A stretch of DNA of 64,000 bases from CAVYUC01 sp963783085 (GTDB lineage Bacteria; Bacteroidota; Bacteroidia; Bacteroidales; Prolixibacteraceae), in contig CAWAMJ010000020.1 in the NCBI GenBank assembly GCA_963783085.1, positions 186,001 to 250,000 on the forward strand, written 5' to 3'. A program made the translations under genes and the position numbers. Positions within the stretch are counted from its first letter, which is position 1; the number at the start of each line of letters is the position of its first letter. The notes below the pieces were generated by a model. That model was not told the DNA's origin and made no database searches. It worked only from the letters and a program-made list of their open reading frames with translations. Shown here piece after piece: positions 35,966 through 45,082 of the stretch.

Positions 35966-36676
35966 TTAGTCTTCCACTTTGCGTTTGAATGCTTCATTTA
36001 AAAGATTGAAATCGGTGCGGTAAATCGAACTATCCGAAAGTTTCTTCATACGTGTTAATCCGGAAATGTAGAGATAGACCAGGAATCCGACAAAAACAAC
36101 AAACAGCCATTCGATACCGGTAAATAAAATAAAATCGTAAAATCCGTGTAGTAACAGGGGATAAAACAGCGCTTTTTGTTTCAGTTTTGCCTGTTCTTTT
36201 TCATAAAACCGGGCCATTCCGAAATAAAAACCCATGGTAACTCCAAAAACTGCATGTGCCGGAACAGCGGTCAATGCGCGGCTTAAGCCAACGTTGTAGC
36301 CGCCTTCGAAAACATAAAGTACATTTTCTACCGCGGCAAAACCCAACGATATAAACACAGCGTAAACAATTCCGTCGAATTTTTCGTTAAACGCGGGGCT
36401 TTTCCAAATGAGAAGATACAACGCGAGAAATTTGAACATTTCTTCGGTGAAACCGGCAACCACAAAAGCTTTCCAAACAGCCTGCCCGTATCCGGGGAAC
36501 ATTCCGGAAAAGCCTTCGAGAAAAAATTCGGTAAAGAAAACCGGAATAACCGTCAGTCCGCCGGCTAAAAGTGCGAACAACAAGAGCCGGAGCGGTTCTT
36601 TTTCGTATTTGTCGCGGAAATAAACATACAAACCAATTACAAAAACAGGCGCAAGCGAAACGAGCAGCAGGTTCAT
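35966..36676 (-). CDS. PrsW family intramembrane metalloprotease
   Basis: A 236-residue polytopic protein. The family motif appears as 'AGFTEEMFKFLALYL' (Glu-Glu-x-x-Lys) near residue 75, then 'VPAHAVFGVTMGFYFG' and 'LLLHGFYDF', which supply His residues of the membrane metal site. PrsW cleaves anti-sigma factor RsiW in Bacillus; the substrate of Bacteroidota homologues is unknown. It overlaps the next upstream gene by four bases and is translationally coupled to it. Confidence 0.88.
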   Translation of the reverse strand: MNLLLVSLAPVFVIGLYVYFRDKYEKEPLRLLLFALLAGGLTVIPVFFTEFFLEGFSGMFPGYGQAVWKAFVVAGFTEEMFKFLALYLLIWKSPAFNEKFDGIVYAVFISLGFAAVENVLYVFEGGYNVGLSRALTAVPAHAVFGVTMGFYFGMARFYEKEQAKLKQKALFYPLLLHGFYDFILFTGIEWLFVVFVGFLVYLYISGLTRMKKLSDSSIYRTDFNLLNEAFKRKVED

Positions 36677-37257
36677 TTTTCGTTTATAATTTTTCGGTTA
36701 TCCAGTTCTTCAACCAATAATTCCATTTCGTTTCTGGAAATAAAATTCCTTTTATACAGCCAATAGAAATTTTGCTCCTGGTTCTCCCAGGGAATAAAAT
36801 CATCGATTCTCATGTATTTTTTTCTGATGTAAATTCTTTGGGCCGACTGAAGTTCAGTTAGAAATTGATTCACTTCCGGTTTTTCGCGCGATCCGTAAAA
36901 GAAAAACAGAGTTTGCGGACCTTTGAAAATTTTTTCCGGTTTTGTTTTAAAAAGCTGAACCGACCAAATGCCCATTCCTGCCACAATCCCAATGGCGATC
37001 GCTGAAATAACAGTGATATCCAGGTAGGTGTAAAACAGGAAGAGTATCAGGAATAAATTGACAAATACAGAAATAAACAGACCGATTTCCACTGTATTTA
37101 CGTGGCTTTTCACCGCCACTTCATTAAATTCGATATCTTCAAAATTAATATTGTACGACTGGGATTGTCCTTTTGAGCGGATGACAGCTTCCAATCCGTT
37201 TTCAGTGATTTTATAATCCCTGACTTCCTGTCCTTTTTTCTGGTGAATAGCGACCAT
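36673..37257 (-). CDS. Membrane protein of unknown function
   Basis: A 194-residue protein I do not recognise. Residues 1-55 are a PH-like beta-rich segment ('EVRDYKITENGLEAVIRSKG'). Two membrane helices lie at about 58-80 and 85-105. The C-terminal cytoplasmic part ends in basic and amphipathic helices ('RNFISRNEMELLVEELDNRKI'). It overlaps prsW by four bases (ATGA-type junction) and is 10 bases after the lactonase start region, so it may work with PrsW, perhaps as a substrate adaptor (inference only). Confidence 0.75.
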   Translation of the reverse strand: MVAIHQKKGQEVRDYKITENGLEAVIRSKGQSQSYNINFEDIEFNEVAVKSHVNTVEIGLFISVFVNLFLILFLFYTYLDITVISAIAIGIVAGMGIWSVQLFKTKPEKIFKGPQTLFFFYGSREKPEVNQFLTELQSAQRIYIRKKYMRIDDFIPWENQEQNFYWLYKRNFISRNEMELLVEELDNRKIINEK

Positions 37258-37267
37258 TTTTCAGAAA

Positions 37268-38212
37268 CTACATATCGTTGAAAAAATAGGCTTTCATGCC
37301 TTTAACACCTGGCCTGGTTTTAAAAACCCCACCGGCATCCGGAAACTTTTCAAGTTCTTCATCGCTGGTTCCCTGCCTGGCTGTTGTAATGTACAGCGTT
37401 TGCAGATCGTCGTCGCCGAATGCGCAGGAAGTGATATTTTTTGCCGGCACTTCAATCTTGCGGATTAACTCGCCGCTTTCCGGATTCCAGCATCCTACTG
37501 CCGAACCGCCCCAAAGCGCCACCCACAGGTTTCCTTCTGAATCGATGGTCATTCCATCGGGCGAACCCAATTCCACCGGAACTTCCACTGCAACCTTCGG
37601 ATTTTCAATTTCACCGGTTTCGTTGTTGTAATTGTAGCGCATCACTTTTTGAGTAGGCGTATCCACATAATACATGAACTGCGAATCAGCCGACCACACA
37701 ATTCCGTTCGAAATGCTCACATTATTAATCATTTTATGAATGGAACTGTCGGGGTCGAGCCGGTATAGCGAACCTGCCTCTTTTTTATTGCCAAGGCTCA
37801 TGGTTCCGACCCAAAAGCGACCTGCCGGATCGCATTTCCCGTCGTTGAAGCGGTTGCCGGTGATAGAATCTTCCGGATTGACGATCCGCTTTTTTGTACC
37901 GGTCTGCGGGTCGAGCGAATAAATTCCGTTGGTCAGCGCAACCAGCACATGCCCCGATTCAGCCGGTACAACTGTGCCAATCATCTGCCCGGTGAACATT
38001 TCCTTGTTGTTTTTTAAACCCGGGTTGTAGAAATTCAGAATTTCGGCCGTAATATTTATCCACATCAATTCGTGGGTTTTGTGGTTCCAGATGGCCCCTT
38101 CCCCCAAATCGGACTGCGAATTGATAACCAGTTCCAAATCGTTGTTTTTTTGTGTTGAACATGAACCGAATACGACTCCGGCAATTAATATGATGTAAAA
38201 AAAATTTCTCAT
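37268..38212 (-). CDS. SMP-30/gluconolactonase family lactonase, lipoprotein
   Basis: A 314-residue six-bladed propeller of the SMP-30/LRE family with lipobox Cys18. Metal-site residues show as 'LGEGAIWNHKTHELMWINI' (Glu), 'ISNGIVWSADSQFMYYVDTP' (Asn) and 'ELGSPDGMTIDSEGNLWVAL' (Asp). These enzymes hydrolyse aldonolactones formed when aldoses are oxidised at C1. Envelope location would suit lactones formed by a periplasmic sugar dehydrogenase such as that at 56.5 kb (inference). Upstream is the heptamer repeat tract. Confidence 0.9.
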   Translation of the reverse strand: MRNFFYIILIAGVVFGSCSTQKNNDLELVINSQSDLGEGAIWNHKTHELMWINITAEILNFYNPGLKNNKEMFTGQMIGTVVPAESGHVLVALTNGIYSLDPQTGTKKRIVNPEDSITGNRFNDGKCDPAGRFWVGTMSLGNKKEAGSLYRLDPDSSIHKMINNVSISNGIVWSADSQFMYYVDTPTQKVMRYNYNNETGEIENPKVAVEVPVELGSPDGMTIDSEGNLWVALWGGSAVGCWNPESGELIRKIEVPAKNITSCAFGDDDLQTLYITTARQGTSDEELEKFPDAGGVFKTRPGVKGMKAYFFNDM

Positions 38213-38254
38213 TTGATGCTGTGTCTCATTTCGAAAACTTTCCGTTTAACTTTT

Positions 38255-38331
38255 GAACACTAAACTTTAAACACTAAACTTTGAACTTTGAACTCTGAAC
38301 TTTAAACTTTGAACTTTGAACTCTGAACTCC
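38255..38331. repeat. Tandem heptamer repeat, 11 units
   Basis: Eleven uninterrupted seven-base units of form (A/G)AACTTT, with ACT, TCT and TCC variants. The tract is exactly 77 bases and ends one base before the stop codon of the purine nucleoside phosphorylase. Units alternate in a higher pattern (GAACTTT GAACTCT recurs). It is non-coding on both strands as far as I can tell. Confidence 0.9.
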
Positions 38332-39144
38332 TCAAATGCCTTCGATCAGTTTTTTCATGATCAAGGTCATTTTGGGCTCTGCTTTCATGGCTACTTCCTG
38401 TACTTCTTCGTGCGAAATCTCCACAATTTCCCCGGGCACGCCGCTGTCTGTAATAATGGAAATCCCAAAAACCTTCAATCCCATGTGGCGGGCGGCAATC
38501 ACTTCCGGCACGGTCGACATCCCAACCATGTCGCCCCCGAGTATCCGGAACATCCGGTATTCGGCGGGGGTTTCGAAAGTGGGCCCCTGCACTCCAATAT
38601 AAACACCTTCCTTTACCGGAATGTTATGTTCCAGCGCAATTAATTTCGCTTTATTTCGCAAACGTTCATCGTACACTTTGCTCATGTCGGGGAAACGTGG
38701 TCCCAGTTCCGGATCGTTTTTCGCGTGCAGCGGATGTTCCGGGAAAAAGTTGATGTGATCGTTTATCACCACGATGTCACCTACTTCCCAGTTTGGATTT
38801 AATCCTCCGGATGCGTTGGATACGAACAGATTTGAAATTCCGATGAGTTTCATCACACGCACCGGGAAAACCACTTCTTTCATGGTGTAGCCTTCGTAAA
38901 AATGAAAACGGCCCTGCATGGCCAGCACTTTTTTATGGCCAAGTGTACCATAAATTAACCGTCCGGCGTGCCCTTCCACGGTGGAAACCGGAAAATTCGG
39001 AATCTCAACGTATGGAATTGATTCGATGATTTCGATTTCAGAGGCCAGCCCACCCAGTCCGGTACCTAAAATTATCCCGATATCAGGACTGGTTTTTATT
39101 CGTTCTTTGATGAAGTTCGCGGTTGCTTTTATTTTCTCCAACAT
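38332..39144 (-). CDS. punA: Purine nucleoside phosphorylase
   Basis: A trimeric-type purine nucleoside phosphorylase that splits inosine and guanosine with phosphate. I start at ATG 39144 (MLEKIKATANFI), 13 codons inside the longest frame. Motifs: 'GIILGTGLGGLA' (phosphate loop) near residue 26, 'VEGHAGRLIYG' (His) near 58, 'FVSNASGGLNPNWEVGDIV' and 'MVGMSTVPEVIAARHMG' with the purine site. It overlaps the end of lpxK by 62 bases, an unusually long overlap for co-directional genes, and is followed by the heptamer repeats. Confidence 0.94.
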   Translation of the reverse strand: MLEKIKATANFIKERIKTSPDIGIILGTGLGGLASEIEIIESIPYVEIPNFPVSTVEGHAGRLIYGTLGHKKVLAMQGRFHFYEGYTMKEVVFPVRVMKLIGISNLFVSNASGGLNPNWEVGDIVVINDHINFFPEHPLHAKNDPELGPRFPDMSKVYDERLRNKAKLIALEHNIPVKEGVYIGVQGPTFETPAEYRMFRILGGDMVGMSTVPEVIAARHMGLKVFGISIITDSGVPGEIVEISHEEVQEVAMKAEPKMTLIMKKLIEGI

Positions 39145-40189
39145 ATCCCAATATCTTTTTATTGAATAACTTTCCTTCTTCATCCAGAAACCTCACCTTC
39201 ACCGGTAATAAATACAAAACCTGTTTGAACGTTTCGGGGAGGTTTTCCATGTCTCTAAACCGGACGGCATCTTTTTCGGTGGTGACAATAATTTTATTTC
39301 CCGTTCCCATCGCCTCAAACTTTTGCATAATCGACTGAACCTCTTTCTCTGTATAATTATGATGATCGGCAAACGAGATGGTTTCCATTCTTTTTGAAAC
39401 ACTCTTCAAATGTTTATAAATCAGAATCGGGTGTGCGATTCCGGTTATCACAAGCAGATCGTATATTCTGCCGGAAACATAGCTTTCATTTAAACTGCGG
39501 GCGTTAAACACCGGAACAATTTTTTCGTACTCAAGCGTTGTAAAAAACATTTCCTGGTAAGGTTTCAGCCGCACTTTTTTCTGCATAATCCTGCGCATAA
39601 TCGGCGTTATTTCTTCGGGGCATTTTGTGATGAGGATGATGCTGGCGCGTCGCATTTGAACCGGCCTTTCGCGCAAACTACCGGCAGGCAGCAGCAAATC
39701 TTCGCTTACCGGGCGGTTGTAATCAATCAGCAGAATGTTTATTCCCGGGGTGATCCTCCGGTGCTGATAGGCATCGTCAAGCAGCACCACATCGGGAGTT
39801 GCCACCTGTTCTGAACTCAGGATTTGTTCCACACCCTTCACCCGGTTTTCGCATACCGAAACGGTAACATCCGGAAATTTTCGTTTCACCTGCAACGGTT
39901 CGTCGCCCACTTCCTTTACCAAAGAATCAGTCCGTACCCATTGAAAACCACTTGTTTTTCTCTTGTACCCGCGGCTTAATGCGGCAACTTCAAACCGGTC
40001 TTTCAGCAGGTTAATCAGGTATTCTACGTGCGGGGTCTTCCCGGTTCCGCCAACTGTGATGTTCCCGATGGAAATAACCGGCACGTCGAATTCCTTCGAT
40101 TTTAGGATGTTCATGTCGAAAAGACGGTTACGAAGGGCAACAACAAATCCGTATAAAATTGAAAAAGGGTATAGTAAAATGCTTTTCAT
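39083..40189 (-). CDS. lpxK: Tetraacyldisaccharide 4'-kinase
   Basis: LpxK phosphorylates the lipid A disaccharide precursor on the inner face of the inner membrane. I use the ATG at 40189 (MKSILLYPFSILYGFVV), with a -7 element at 40211-40218. The N-terminal membrane helix is followed by the P-loop-like 'VGGTGKTPHVEYL' near residue 45-60, 'LLDDAYQHRRI' near 135 and a C-terminal half with 'VVTTEKDAVRF'. Length is about 368, somewhat longer than E. coli (328), because of a basic C-terminal tail that overlaps the pnp gene. Confidence 0.94.
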   Translation of the reverse strand: MKSILLYPFSILYGFVVALRNRLFDMNILKSKEFDVPVISIGNITVGGTGKTPHVEYLINLLKDRFEVAALSRGYKRKTSGFQWVRTDSLVKEVGDEPLQVKRKFPDVTVSVCENRVKGVEQILSSEQVATPDVVLLDDAYQHRRITPGINILLIDYNRPVSEDLLLPAGSLRERPVQMRRASIILITKCPEEITPIMRRIMQKKVRLKPYQEMFFTTLEYEKIVPVFNARSLNESYVSGRIYDLLVITGIAHPILIYKHLKSVSKRMETISFADHHNYTEKEVQSIMQKFEAMGTGNKIIVTTEKDAVRFRDMENLPETFKQVLYLLPVKVRFLDEEGKLFNKKILGYVGENKSNRELHQRTNKNQS

Positions 40190-40210
40190 TGAACCGGTTA
40201 AATTGAACAG

Positions 40211-40218
40211 CAAAGTTA
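40211..40218 (-). promoter_or_regulatory. Probable -7 element of the lpxK transcript
   Basis: The minus strand reads TAACTTTG, matching TAnnTTTG, 21 bases before the chosen lpxK start. No convincing TTG lies upstream. Confidence 0.5.
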
Positions 40219-40471
40219 AAAAAAAGAATATCCTGAGAACAGGTTATCCGCGGGTTTTGTTTTTATTGCCCGGAATGGCCGTGAAACCTAAACAGGCAAA
40301 TTTGGATCAATTCGTACTGACGCATTGGATCGTGAATGGTTCACGGGGTTAATTTCAGATCAATTATTACCATTAAATTTCTTTTGCCGCGATGTGGCGC
40401 TTTTTGCCAAATTCATTTGCGGGCGCAATCCATTCAATCAAAATGTATTAAATTAGCTGGAAAAAAATCCT

Positions 40472-41146
40472 ATGAAACGAAGCGAAATAAACCATCTGAT
40501 TGCGGAGGCTAAAGAATTCTTCGGTGAAATGAACTTCAAACTTCCACCGTGGGGCTACTGGTCGCCTGAACAGTGGAAAGGAAAAGAAGAAACCTGTTCC
40601 GAAATTGCCGAAAACATGCTCGGCTGGGACCTCACCGATTTTGGAAGCGGCGATTTTAACACGCGGGGACTTCTGCTTTTTACCATCCGAAACGGCAACC
40701 TTCAAAAAGATAAAAAACCGTATGCCGAAAAAATAATGATCGTGAAGGAAAACCAGGAAACTCCCATGCATTACCACTGGAATAAAATGGAAGACATCAT
40801 CAATCGCGGGGGCGGAAACCTGGTCATCGAACTCTATAATTCCACTACCAGCAATCAACTGGATGACACAGATGTTTCGGTGAAAACGGATGGAATCGTG
40901 CGGAAAATTCCGGCTGGTGGGAAAGTGATTTTAAAACCCGGCGAAAGCATTACGCTGGAACAGGGAGTATATCACCGGTTTTACGGCGAAGAAGGGAAGG
41001 GAAAGGTGTTGGTGGGCGAAGTGAGCGCCGTTAATGACGATAATTCCGATAACTGTTTTCTCGAAGAACTTGGCCGCTTTCCGGATATTGAAGAAGATGA
41101 AAAACCGCTTCACCTGCTGGGGTCTGATTACAAAAATTACTTCTGA
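40472..41146 (+). CDS. D-lyxose/D-mannose ketol-isomerase family
   Basis: A 224-residue cupin-fold isomerase. The metal site is visible as 'PMHYHWNKMEDI' (two His and Glu) near residue 98-108 and 'EQGVYHRFYGEEG' (His) near 170. 'LPPWGYWSPEQW' and 'LGWDLTDFGSGDF' are typical of the D-lyxose isomerase family (YdaE-like), which interconverts D-lyxose/D-xylulose and D-mannose/D-fructose. It is five bases before a PfkB kinase and starts a tight three-gene operon (isomerase, kinase, polyol-phosphate dehydrogenase). I see the family clearly; the natural substrate is inference. Confidence 0.9.
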   Translation: MKRSEINHLIAEAKEFFGEMNFKLPPWGYWSPEQWKGKEETCSEIAENMLGWDLTDFGSGDFNTRGLLLFTIRNGNLQKDKKPYAEKIMIVKENQETPMHYHWNKMEDIINRGGGNLVIELYNSTTSNQLDDTDVSVKTDGIVRKIPAGGKVILKPGESITLEQGVYHRFYGEEGKGKVLVGEVSAVNDDNSDNCFLEELGRFPDIEEDEKPLHLLGSDYKNYF

Positions 41147-41151
41147 TTTTC

Positions 41152-42333
41152 ATGAAAAAAAAAATAAAAATTTCAGGCACGGGTTGTGCCCTTGCAGACT
41201 TCGTTTACAACAACATTGATTTTAGCAGCGCTGAATTTAAAAAGTACCGGAGCAAAAAAACAGGCGACGGCGGATTGTTGCCCGGCACCCTTGTTTTTAC
41301 CGAAGAACTCGAAAAATTTGCGGGCAAACCTTATCCTGAAATTATTGCCGAAATAACCGGGAATAAAAAGCCGGAAACATTCAACATCGGCGGCCCTTCG
41401 CTGGTTTCACTGATTCACCCTGCACAGATTCTACCAAAAGATTTGTTTGAAGTTCAATTTTACGGCATCTCCGGAAACGATGAAACAGCCGAAAAAATCA
41501 GGCAGCTTTTGACCAAAACGCCCGTTGATTTTAATAATTACCTGCCGCAAAGCCGAAAGCCGACGCCGTTCACACATGTACTCTCCGATCCGGAATTTGA
41601 TAATGGCCACGGCGAGCGGACATTCATCAATAACATTGGTGCAGCCTGGGATTTAAAACCCGGTTTTTTGCCCGTTTCCTTTTTTGAATCCGACATCGTT
41701 TGCTTCGGCGGCACCGCCCTTACGCCAAACCTGCACGACAACCTGCATCAACTGCTGAAAACAGCGAAACAACATGGAGCGGTTACGTTGGTCAATACGG
41801 TTTACGATTTCAGAAATGAGAAACAAAACCCGGGTAACCCGTGGCCTTTGGGCGAAACTGAAAAAAGTTTTCCCAATATCGATATTCTTATAACGGATAA
41901 CGAAGAAGCGCTGAAAATAAGTGGCGAAAAGACAGTTTCCGCAGCAGCCAATTTTTTTAAGTCGAAAACCAACGCGTTCATCATTACCCGCGGTTCGCAG
42001 CCGGTTTTGTATTATTCTTCAGGAAAATTGTTTGGGAACGAATCGGGTGAACTGCCGGTATCGGAAACAGTGACTTCATCGATTAAATCAGGCGCCGCAA
42101 AATCAGGCGATACCACGGGTTGCGGCGATAATTTCACAGGAGGTGTAATCGTTTCCGTTGCCGAACAACTGAAAAAGAAACATCAAAAACTGAACCTCCG
42201 GGATGCTGTTGTTTCCGGAATTTGTGCCGGTGGTTTTACCTGTTTTTACAGCGGCGGAACCTGGTTTGAAAAATCGGACGGTGAGAAAAAAGCCGAGATT
42301 GAAAAACTGATAGCAGCTTACAAAAAACAATAA
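41152..42333 (+). CDS. PfkB-family carbohydrate kinase
   Basis: A 393-residue ribokinase-like kinase. The N-terminal substrate domain has 'NIGGPSLVSLIHPAQ', and the catalytic motif 'DTTGCGDNFTGGVI' near residue 321-334 provides the anion hole and base Asp. 'LITDNEEALKISGEK' is the usual mid-domain signature. It is longer than most sugar kinases (about 310) by insertions in the N-terminal half. It lies between the D-lyxose isomerase and the mannitol-1-phosphate dehydrogenase-like gene, five and six bases apart, so it probably phosphorylates a ketose such as fructose or xylulose. Confidence 0.9.
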   Translation: MKKKIKISGTGCALADFVYNNIDFSSAEFKKYRSKKTGDGGLLPGTLVFTEELEKFAGKPYPEIIAEITGNKKPETFNIGGPSLVSLIHPAQILPKDLFEVQFYGISGNDETAEKIRQLLTKTPVDFNNYLPQSRKPTPFTHVLSDPEFDNGHGERTFINNIGAAWDLKPGFLPVSFFESDIVCFGGTALTPNLHDNLHQLLKTAKQHGAVTLVNTVYDFRNEKQNPGNPWPLGETEKSFPNIDILITDNEEALKISGEKTVSAAANFFKSKTNAFIITRGSQPVLYYSSGKLFGNESGELPVSETVTSSIKSGAAKSGDTTGCGDNFTGGVIVSVAEQLKKKHQKLNLRDAVVSGICAGGFTCFYSGGTWFEKSDGEKKAEIEKLIAAYKKQ

Positions 42334-42339
42334 TTTGGT

Positions 42340-43515
42340 ATGCAAAAACTGGTACTGTTTGGCGCGGGAAAAATCGGACGGTCGTTTATTGCCCAACTGT
42401 TCAGCCGGGCCGGTTACGAAACGGTTTTCATCGACATCGACAAAAATCTTGTTAACCTCGTCAATCAGCGAAAAGCCTACAATGTTATCATCAAAGACAA
42501 ACAGCAGGAACTTATCCGGGTTGAAAACGTCCGGGCCATTCATTTTTCGGCAAAAGAAAAGGTTACCGAAGAAATAGCCGGCGCTGCAATCGTTGCCACA
42601 TCGGTGGGGCAAAAAGGATTGCCTTCGGTTTTTCCGCTGCTGGCGGCAGGATTGCTGCTCCGTTTTCAACAAACAAAACTTCCGCTCGATATTCTTATTG
42701 CCGAAAACATCCGCGATGCCGATCTGCTTTTTCAGCGTGAATTGAAAAAGCACCTTCCCAAAAATTATCCTTTTGAAAACAGGGTTGGATTGGTGGAAAC
42801 CAGCATCGGAAAAATGGTACCGGTAATGACTGCCAGCGATTTGGAAGAAGACCCGCTGCAGATTTTTGCCGAAGCTTACAATACGTTGCCGGTGGATGCA
42901 ACAGCATTTAAAAATTCGCTTCCGGATGTGAAAGGTTTGGCGCCAAAACAAAACATGAAAGCCTGGGTCGACCGGAAATCGTTTATCCACAACCTCGGCC
43001 ATGCGGCGGCAGCTTATTTTGGTTTTTTGGAAAATCCCGGTGAAAAACTACTCTGGAAGGTACTTTCCAGTAAAAAAGTTTTCGCCAAAACCCGCGATGC
43101 AATGCTGCAGTCGGCGAAAGTGCTGGTTGAAAAATACCCGCAGGAATTTACGGTTGAAGAACTGGAAGAACATGCTGATGATCTGCTTCAGCGGTTTCAA
43201 AACCGTGCGCTGGGAGATACTGTTTTTCGGGTAGGATGCGATTTGTACCGCAAATTAAGCAGCGAAGACCGGCTGGCCGGGGCCATCCGTCTCGCCATTG
43301 AACAGCATCTTCATTTTGGTCATATACTGGAGGCGCTGGTTGCCGGTTTTCATTTTCGGGCAACCGATGAAAATGGAAATTTATTTCCTGCAGATAAACA
43401 GTTTTTTCAGGAATTGGAAAGAACCGGTTTCGAAGAAATGTTTCAAAAAATTACCGGAATCAACAATGCAGGTATTCTGGAAAAAGCAAGAGAATTAAAT
43501 GATTCAGCAAAATAA
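42340..43515 (+). CDS. Mannitol-1-phosphate 5-dehydrogenase family
   Basis: A 391-residue NAD-dependent polyol-phosphate dehydrogenase. The Rossmann fold opens at once with 'VLFGAGKIGRSFIAQLFSRAG'; 'LIAENIRDADLLFQRELKK' and 'ENRVGLVETSIGKMVP' follow. The C-terminal catalytic domain contains 'KSFIHNLGHAAAAYFG' with the catalytic His. It would interconvert mannitol-1-phosphate and fructose-6-phosphate or a related hexitol phosphate. It is last in the tight three-gene run and convergent with the M23 gene. Confidence 0.9.
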   Translation: MQKLVLFGAGKIGRSFIAQLFSRAGYETVFIDIDKNLVNLVNQRKAYNVIIKDKQQELIRVENVRAIHFSAKEKVTEEIAGAAIVATSVGQKGLPSVFPLLAAGLLLRFQQTKLPLDILIAENIRDADLLFQRELKKHLPKNYPFENRVGLVETSIGKMVPVMTASDLEEDPLQIFAEAYNTLPVDATAFKNSLPDVKGLAPKQNMKAWVDRKSFIHNLGHAAAAYFGFLENPGEKLLWKVLSSKKVFAKTRDAMLQSAKVLVEKYPQEFTVEELEEHADDLLQRFQNRALGDTVFRVGCDLYRKLSSEDRLAGAIRLAIEQHLHFGHILEALVAGFHFRATDENGNLFPADKQFFQELERTGFEEMFQKITGINNAGILEKARELNDSAK

Positions 43516-43526
43516 GAACCGTCTAT

Positions 43527-44354
43527 CTAAAAAATTTGCAACGCTTGTCCAACCTGCAGCACCGATCGTTCCGTGAGGTTGTTTAGTTGGCAAAGCGAAT
43601 TCAGGGAAGTACGAAACTGCCGGGAAATTTTCCATAACGAATCACCTTGTTGAACTTTGTAAACTTTTGGTGCAGGGCTGTTTCCGGCGTTACCCGTTGC
43701 TTTAAATTCCAGGTTTAAATCCGCAAGTGTCTCCGTATCCATGGCTTTTTTATGAACCTGCTCGTTTTCAAAATCGAATACAAGTTCCGGATCATAAGGT
43801 TTGTCGTTTTCCCTGATTTCAAAATGAAGGTGACTGGTAGTTGCCCGTCCTGTTGCGCCTGCAAGCCCAATGATCTCTCCTTTTTGAATAAATTCACCAC
43901 TGTTTACCAGAAAAGCGGAAAGATGCGCATAGCAGGTTTCCAGGTTGTTTCCATGATTGATTACCACCATATTGCCGTATCCATGAAAGTAGGAGGCGCG
44001 GGAAACTGCCCCATCGAAAGCCGCATAAATTGTATCGCCTTTATTCAATTTTATGTCGGTGCCGGTGTGAATCCTTCCTGATCGCCATCCGTAACGGCTA
44101 ATTATTTTTCCGTTTGCCGGCACTGAAAAACCCGCAAATATTTCTCCCGCTTCAACAGCTCTCCCAAATGCAAAAGGAACAGAAAATCCCTGCAACAATT
44201 CGGGTGAAACATTCTCAATTGAATCAAACTCTGCCACAGTTAACGGAGAAGAAAATCCGGGGACAATCACCAATGAATCGGTATTTACGTACTGCGCCAC
44301 CGAAAAAAATGACCACAACATGAAAATCAGCAGTAAAGTTCCTGTTTTTCCCAT
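43527..44354 (-). CDS. M23 family peptidase with C-terminal LysM domain
   Basis: A 275-residue exported murein hydrolase or scaffold. Residues 1-20 are a signal peptide ending FSVAQ. The M23/LytM domain (about 85-195) has 'RIHTGTDIKL' (His, Asp) and 'HLHFEIRENDKPYDP' (His-x-His), so the zinc site is intact. A LysM repeat at about 230-275 ('KVQQGDSLWKISRQF') binds peptidoglycan. Metal and wall binding suggest a cell-wall endopeptidase in growth or division. It is a single minus-strand gene inserted between two blocks of the sugar cluster. Confidence 0.9.
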   Translation of the reverse strand: MGKTGTLLLIFMLWSFFSVAQYVNTDSLVIVPGFSSPLTVAEFDSIENVSPELLQGFSVPFAFGRAVEAGEIFAGFSVPANGKIISRYGWRSGRIHTGTDIKLNKGDTIYAAFDGAVSRASYFHGYGNMVVINHGNNLETCYAHLSAFLVNSGEFIQKGEIIGLAGATGRATTSHLHFEIRENDKPYDPELVFDFENEQVHKKAMDTETLADLNLEFKATGNAGNSPAPKVYKVQQGDSLWKISRQFRTSLNSLCQLNNLTERSVLQVGQALQIF

Positions 44355-44710
44355 TCGGTTTAATTCAGGTTTAAAAAATTACAAAATAATTTAATTTGAA
44401 AATTTGTGCAATAGTAGTTAAATATATAATTACTGAAACCGGCAAAAATTGCATTTGGCAAACGCTAACAATTCATTTACTACCCGTTAACAAATTAGGG
44501 AGACAGAACATTGAAAAAAAGGTGTCACTTTCGGATTTCCACATTGAAAAAGGAGAAAATCTAAAATATCGAATAAGAAATAAGGAATAAGAAAATTCTT
44601 TCCTGTTTTGGCATTTCGGCAAGTATCCGAATAGAAATCTGTTTCAAATTAAACGATTTGTCACCGGGGAATACCGGGGTTCAAAATGGCAGCAGGATGT
44701 TTTTCTCCTG
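44355..44710. other. Intergenic region with no convincing gene
   Basis: A 356-base AT-rich gap upstream of the M23 gene. A plus-strand frame of 64 codons (44396-44590) has no ribosome site, no recognisable domain and a composition typical of non-coding AT-rich DNA. I see no terminator hairpin or RNA gene here. Confidence 0.6.
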
Positions 44711-45082
44711 TCAAAACTTTTTCCAGACAGCAATAAAAAGCAAAATCCATCCCGCAATAAAACTGAGCCCGCCAAAAGGCGTAATGGCGCCCAGCCATTT
44801 GATTCCGGTGATGGCCAAAACGTACAAACTGCCCGAAAACAAAATTATTCCCGCCGCTAAAAGAATAGCAGACCAGTTAAGCAGCCCGGAAGGCATGGAA
44901 AGCGAAAGCACGCCCACCAGCAACAATCCCAGCGCATGGTAAAAATGGTATTCAACGCCGGTTTTCCAGGTTTGCAACATATCACCCGACAGGTGCGATT
45001 TTAATCCGTGTGCCCCAAAAGCGCCGATTGCCACAGCCAGGGCCAGTAAAACGGAGGCGGTCATGATGATGGTTTTGCTCAT
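44711..45082 (-). CDS. DUF423 family membrane protein
   Basis: A 123-residue four-helix membrane protein of the YgdD/DUF423 family, recognised by 'AIGAFGAHGLKSHLSGDML' and 'TGVEYHFYHALGLLLVGVL' in the first half and 'ITPFGGLSFIAGWILL' near the end. Function is not known for the family; it is widespread as a single gene. It sits alone on the minus strand within the sugar-gene region, and neighbour context gives no clue. Confidence 0.9.
   Translation of the reverse strand: MSKTIIMTASVLLALAVAIGAFGAHGLKSHLSGDMLQTWKTGVEYHFYHALGLLLVGVLSLSMPSGLLNWSAILLAAGIILFSGSLYVLAITGIKWLGAITPFGGLSFIAGWILLFIAVWKKF

Noticed and set aside
44396..44590. 64-codon plus-strand ORF upstream of the M23 gene
   Set aside because: AT-rich, no motif, no ribosome site and reads as untranslated intergenic DNA.
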